This document shows positions 13,969-16,330 of a stretch of DNA of 16,330 nt, piece after piece. The stretch spans positions 1 through 16,330 of the forward strand of contig JAAYJY010000139.1 in assembly GCA_012522705.1 (NCBI GenBank). Reading direction: 5' to 3'. This DNA comes from Syntrophomonadaceae bacterium (GTDB lineage: Bacteria; Bacillota; Syntrophomonadia; Syntrophomonadales; Syntrophomonadaceae). The position numbers and the translations under genes are program-made. How positions within the stretch are numbered: position 1 is the stretch's first letter; every line of letters starts with the position of its first letter. Below the pieces are notes generated by a model. It had not been told where the DNA came from, did not search any database, and was given only the letters and a program-made list of their open reading frames with translations.

Positions 13969-13977
13969 CTTATTATC
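13969..13977 (+). promoter_or_regulatory. Possible -10 region of hcp, shared with the Rrf2 promoter
   Basis: CTTATTATC occurs here, 27 nt before the hcp ATG, and also at the Rrf2 gene promoter (13437-13445). The contained TATTAT (13971-13976) can serve as a -10 box; the matching -35 (TTCAGG, 13948-13953) is poor, as expected for a regulated promoter. Assignment is by motif and repetition only. Confidence 0.35.
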
Positions 13978-14003
13978 ACACCATTTTAGAAGGAGGAATC
14001 TGA

Positions 14004-15608
14004 ATGTTCTGCAATCAATGTGAACAGACTTCAAAAGGAACTGGATGCGTGACCATCGGGGTTTGCGGCAAGAAACCCGAAGTAGCGGCCTTACTGGACC
14101 TGCTTGCTTATGCGGCCAGCCAACTGTCGGAGGTGGCCCGCCGGGCCAGGAGCCAAGGGGTGGTCGATCCTGAGTTGAATCACCTGACCGCCACCGCCCT
14201 GTTCGTGACTCTGACCAATGTCAATTTTGATCCGGCGGCCATAGAAAAGTATATTCGTGACGCAGCCGCCAAGACCGGCGAGATAGCGGCCAAGGCGGGG
14301 ATCGACACCAGCTTTGTAATTAAGCTGGCCAGTGATATGGACGGATTGGTCAAACAGGGTGAGGAACTCGGTTATCCTGGCAGCCAGGAAAAGGACCCGG
14401 ATATCCGGTCCCTGAAAGAATTATTATTGTACGGACTAAAAGGTGTGGCAGCTTATGCACACCATGCCGCCATTCTTGGGCAGGAGGATGAGCAGGTCTA
14501 TGCCTTTATCCACGAAGCCATGGCCAGCCTGATAGGACCGGATCAACCTATGGAAGAGTGGCTGGGACTGGTTCTTAAATGCGGGGAAATAAACCTGCGG
14601 GCCATGGAACTGTTGGATGCCGGTAATACGCAGACCTTTGGCCATCCGGAGCCCACCGGGGTACAACTGGGTCATAAAGCCGGCCAGTGCATACTGGTAT
14701 CAGGTCATGACCTCAAGGACCTCAAGGATTTGCTGGATCAGACCGAGGGCAAGGGCATCAATATCTATACCCACGGCGAGATGCTGCCCGCCCATGGATA
14801 TCCGGAGTTGAAGAAACATGCCCATCTGGTTGGTCACTATGGGACCGCCTGGCAGAATCAAAAGAAGGAATTTGCCCAGTTCCCCGGGGCCATACTAATG
14901 ACCACCAATTGTATCCAGGAACCGGCGGCTAATTACGCGGCCAGCATATTTACCAGCGGAGCGGTAGGATGGCCGGGAACGATACATGTGTCCAACAACG
15001 ATTTCGGGGCGGTTATTGCCAAGGCCCTGGAATTGCCGGGATTTAGCGACGATGTCGATAATGGTTCGGTTCTGACCGGATTTGCCCGCAATGCAGTGTT
15101 GGGGGTAGCCGGACAGGTTGTCGAGGCTGTGAAGAGCGGGGCCATCAAGAGGTTTGTTTTGGTGGGTGGCTGTGACGGAGCCAAGTCAGGACGCAATTAT
15201 TACACCGAACTGGTGGATCGCCTGCCCGAGGATACGGTAGTCTTGACCCTGGCCTGCGGCAAGTTCCGCTTCTTTGACCACAAACTGGGTGATATTGGCG
15301 GAATACCGCGCCTGTTGGATGTGGGACAGTGCAACGATGCTTATTCAGCGATCCAGATTGCGGTGGCCCTGGCCAATGCGTTCGAGTGCGGAGTGAACGA
15401 TCTGCCCCTGTCGATGGTCTTGTCCTGGTATGAGCAGAAGGCGGTATCGATCCTGTTGACCCTGTTATACCTGGATATCAAGAATATCCGTTTGGGTCCC
15501 AGCTTACCGGCTTTCGTATCACCCAACGTGCTGAATGTTCTGGTTGAGAAATTCGGGATCAAACCGATAGGAACCGTGGAGGAAGACCTGGCGGCGATAG
15601 TAGGCTAA
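14004..15608 (+). CDS. hcp: Hybrid cluster protein (hydroxylamine reductase / NO-related)
   Basis: This 534-residue protein starts at ATG 14004 with AAGGAGGAA just upstream. The N-terminal cluster motif C3-x2-C6-x8-C15-x5-C21 (FCNQCEQTSKGTGCVTIGVC) is the spacing of the class I/anaerobe-type proteins rather than the E. coli type. Hybrid-cluster ligand regions are present: HGEMLPAHGYPEL, TTNCIQEPAANYA, GGCDGAKSGR, LTLACGKFRF and DVGQCNDAYSA. Hcp is a cytoplasmic Fe-S/Fe-S-O enzyme that reduces hydroxylamine in vitro and acts on nitric oxide in anaerobes. Length is normal and all key motifs look intact. An Rrf2/NsrR-like regulator gene precedes it by 57 nt and a ferredoxin gene, its likely electron donor, follows by 96 nt. 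Confidence 0.97.
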   Translation: MFCNQCEQTSKGTGCVTIGVCGKKPEVAALLDLLAYAASQLSEVARRARSQGVVDPELNHLTATALFVTLTNVNFDPAAIEKYIRDAAAKTGEIAAKAGIDTSFVIKLASDMDGLVKQGEELGYPGSQEKDPDIRSLKELLLYGLKGVAAYAHHAAILGQEDEQVYAFIHEAMASLIGPDQPMEEWLGLVLKCGEINLRAMELLDAGNTQTFGHPEPTGVQLGHKAGQCILVSGHDLKDLKDLLDQTEGKGINIYTHGEMLPAHGYPELKKHAHLVGHYGTAWQNQKKEFAQFPGAILMTTNCIQEPAANYAASIFTSGAVGWPGTIHVSNNDFGAVIAKALELPGFSDDVDNGSVLTGFARNAVLGVAGQVVEAVKSGAIKRFVLVGGCDGAKSGRNYYTELVDRLPEDTVVLTLACGKFRFFDHKLGDIGGIPRLLDVGQCNDAYSAIQIAVALANAFECGVNDLPLSMVLSWYEQKAVSILLTLLYLDIKNIRLGPSLPAFVSPNVLNVLVEKFGIKPIGTVEEDLAAIVG

Positions 15609-15704
15609 TTTCCGGATGCAGCTGATAACGATCAATTCATGGGGAACCAATCCTATCAGGCACGACCGGTTCAGGGCAGGTACCCTTGGGGAGGCAAGTA
15701 AATT

Positions 15705-16082
15705 ATGGTTTTGCGCAGTATCGTAAAAGTAGATGAAGAATTATGTAATGGATGCGGAGTCTGTATATCACCGTGCGCCGAGGGGGCTCTGGCCCTGGTG
15801 GATGGCAAAGCCAAGGTCATCCGGGATGAGCTGTGCGATGGAGCTGGATTTTGTATGGGGTTATGCCCGGTGGGAGCCCTTTCCCTGGAAATCAGGGAAA
15901 CCGAATCGTTCTCCGAACAGGCTGTCGAGGAGCTAAAAAAATCCGCTCCCCGGCACTACATCGCCCAGCACTGCAATTCTTGCCGCATCTCCGAAGATGA
16001 AGCCTACCTGCTGCCCATAAAGCACCAAGGGGATTCGCAATGGGTATGCACCCGCTGCCTGCCCCGCCTGATACACGGCTAG
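15705..16082 (+). CDS. 4Fe-4S ferredoxin-type protein with C-terminal Cys4 module, next to hcp
   Basis: The protein has 125 residues from ATG 15705 (GGGGAGG 10 nt upstream). The first cluster motif is complete: C14-x2-C17-x2-C20-x3-C24. The second reads CDGAGFCMGLCP with C44, C50 and C54, and has Ala47 where the second cysteine is expected. This CDG-x-G-x-C form recurs in related ferredoxins, so the second site may hold a 3Fe-4S cluster or use another ligand. A linker helix (71-85) leads to a C-terminal C90-x2-C93 ... C115-x2-C118 module resembling a zinc ribbon or rubredoxin-like knuckle. Position 96 nt after hcp suggests that it supplies electrons to Hcp in place of the NADH-dependent Hcr of enterobacteria. 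A strong terminator follows. Confidence 0.88.
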   Translation: MVLRSIVKVDEELCNGCGVCISPCAEGALALVDGKAKVIRDELCDGAGFCMGLCPVGALSLEIRETESFSEQAVEELKKSAPRHYIAQHCNSCRISEDEAYLLPIKHQGDSQWVCTRCLPRLIHG

Positions 16083-16126
16083 GCCGGCAGTAATTCCCCC
16101 GGGGCGGTAAATTTATTGCTACATTT

Positions 16127-16175
16127 CCCGCTCCCGTGCCATAATTAATGTGGTGCGGGGGCGGGATTATTTTTA
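16127..16175 (+). terminator. Strong Rho-independent terminator of the hcp-ferredoxin unit
   Basis: The left arm 16127-16141 pairs with 16151-16165 over 15 positions (three G-T wobbles, none unpaired) around a 9-nt AT-rich loop. ATTATTTTTA follows. It starts 45 nt after the ferredoxin stop codon and separates it from the LysE-family gene. Confidence 0.85.
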
Positions 16176-16228
16176 CAGGCTATTGGATGCCGAAAATATT
16201 CGCCTTACTAAACCATAGAGGTGATTAC

Positions 16229-16330
16229 ATGGAGATGGCGTTGATATTTGGGACAGCTTTCGTAGTGGCCTTATCCGGCGCCATGATGCCGGGACCGATG
16301 CTCACCGCCGCGGTAGCCGAGAGCCTGAAG
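16229..16330 (+). CDS. LysE-family amino-acid exporter (partial, runs off right edge)
   Basis: The first 34 codons are present, starting at ATG 16229 with GAGGTG 5 nt upstream. The visible N-terminus is a hydrophobic helix (LIFGTAFVVALSGAMMPGPM) ending in MMPGPMLTAAVAESLK. The Pro-Gly-Pro after the first helix is the hallmark of the LysE/RhtB family of amino-acid and metabolite exporters. The rest lies beyond the window, so length and intactness are unknown. It is separated from the ferredoxin gene by a strong terminator and so probably has its own promoter in 16176-16228. Confidence 0.8.
   Translation, partial: MEMALIFGTAFVVALSGAMMPGPMLTAAVAESLK

Noticed and set aside
16116..16145. Promoter TTGCTA-N18-CATAAT for the LysE gene
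   Set aside because: The match is embedded in the 15-bp terminator hairpin at 16127-16165, which explains the sequence better.
1..16330. CRISPR array, prophage or insertion sequence
   Set aside because: No regularly spaced repeats, integrase, transposase or phage structural genes were seen on either strand.

Overview
The window looks like a piece of chromosome from an anaerobic, moderately GC-rich Gram-positive bacterium (Firmicutes/Clostridia type). This is an inference from three things: strong purine-rich Shine-Dalgarno sequences with frequent TTG and GTG starts, sigma-A-like promoters, and anaerobe-typical genes (hybrid cluster protein, polyferredoxins, a probable selenoprotein). No rRNA, tRNA, CRISPR array or transposase gene was seen.

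Layout, left to right. A minus-strand gene for an exported or anchored proline/alanine-rich protein runs off the left edge (1-487). A gene-poor stretch follows. Then comes the most striking feature: a HesB/IscA-like gene (1206-1532) interrupted in frame by TGA at 1311-1313, exactly where this family normally has its first conserved cysteine. A bacterial SECIS-like hairpin follows at 1332-1350, so the gene very probably encodes a selenoprotein, which ordinary gene calling would split or truncate. Next are a minus-strand gene of unknown function (1751-2191) and a second gene-poor stretch (2192-3080) with a promoter, a perfect 19-bp palindrome, a 16-bp tandem repeat and a strong hairpin. An NAD(P)H-dependent FMN reductase gene and a YgbA_NO-type cysteine-rich gene follow.

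The middle part holds a minus-strand ccdA-tlpA pair (thiol-disulfide exchange), divergent from a TipA-like MerR regulator whose promoter has the 19-bp spacer typical of MerR control. Then come a 56-residue stand-alone sigma region-4-like protein, an MFS exporter and a DUF362/2[4Fe-4S] protein.

The right part has a minus-strand block: a class-2-lipase-like alpha/beta hydrolase, then a NitT/TauT-type ABC importer (binding protein, ATPase and permease, reading 11991 to 9561) preceded by a dyad overlapping its -10 box. Divergent from the lipase is a probable nitrosative-stress group: an Rrf2-family Fe-S regulator, the hybrid cluster protein Hcp, and a ferredoxin with an extra C-terminal Cys4 module, closed by a 15-bp terminator. 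A LysE-family exporter begins at the right edge (16229) and is cut off.

Shared themes are redox, thiol and Fe-S chemistry: an Fe-S carrier-type selenoprotein, FMN reductase, CcdA/TlpA, DUF362-ferredoxin and Rrf2-Hcp-ferredoxin, plus a YgbA_NO protein whose family is linked to NO-regulated genes. They are not one operon.
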